Shown: piece by piece, positions 6,354 through 6,409 of the stretch
Layout of the letters: the number at the start of each line of letters is the position of its first letter
Numbering within the stretch: the stretch's first letter is position 1
Source: an uncultured Collinsella sp.
Lineage (GTDB): Bacteria > Actinomycetota > Coriobacteriia > Coriobacteriales > Coriobacteriaceae
DNA: 6,409 nt
Assembly (NCBI GenBank): GCA_900554495.1
Contig: USHR01000106.1
Coordinates: 1-6,409, forward strand
Direction of reading: 5' to 3'
Position numbers and translations under genes: made by a program
Notes under the pieces: generated by a model
The model's database searches: none
Told to the model about the DNA's origin: nothing
The model's input: only the letters and a program-made list of their open reading frames with translations

Positions 6354-6365
6354 CTAGTCATTGGG
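6354..6365 (+). repeat. fragment of the REP-like unit
   Basis: CTAGTCATTGGG is identical to 2664-2675, the left edge of unit A including three bases outside its hairpin arm. The match then breaks: the GAC core is replaced by TGTTCC and no right arm is seen. The rest of 6366-6409 shows only small hairpins (for example CTAC at 6395 with GTAG at 6404) and no gene. Confidence 0.5.
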
Positions 6366-6409
6366 TGTTCCTATAGTTTTGTCAACCGTCGGGGCTACTC
6401 CCGGTAGGG

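Overview
The window reads as a chromosomal segment of a GC-rich Gram-positive anaerobe. Codon use is strongly G/C-ending, an orphan ferredoxin-type Fe-S protein is present, and an intergenic island is built from a 'CATTGGGGAC' repeat. Together these suggest a Coriobacteriia member, and Collinsella would be my first guess. That assignment rests on gene content and remembered repeat sequence, not on any database comparison. Four complete protein genes are supported, and no RNA gene, CRISPR array or transposase gene is visible.

Layout: bases 1-40 may hold the last codons of an upstream gene. A sigma70-type promoter (78-106), flanked by two copies of a 14-bp palindrome, drives a membrane-anchored alpha/beta hydrolase (156-1121, plus strand). 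The convergent gap 1122-1375 holds a C9 tract, an imperfect inverted repeat of about 130 bp and a strong rho-independent terminator. On the minus strand follows a DUF362 protein with two [4Fe-4S] motifs (1376-2581). The 290-bp gap 2582-2871 holds a probable promoter for that gene and a mosaic of REP-like repeats. Next, also on the minus strand, is a two-gene ABC operon: an ATPase (5547-6260) read first, then after 8 bp a large FtsX/MacB-type permease (2872-5538). The right end (6261-6409) carries no gene. It holds a 24-bp dyad that may control the ABC operon and a 12-bp fragment of the same repeat found at 2664.

The ATPase and permease almost certainly form one MacB/LolCDE-type transporter or mechanotransmission complex, whose substrate cannot be read from the sequence. 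The hydrolase and the Fe-S protein have no visible functional tie to it. The most notable features outside the genes are the twin palindromes before the hydrolase, the long hairpin element in the convergent gap, and the REP-like mosaic, in which two neighbouring units show a compensatory base-pair change in the hairpin stem.
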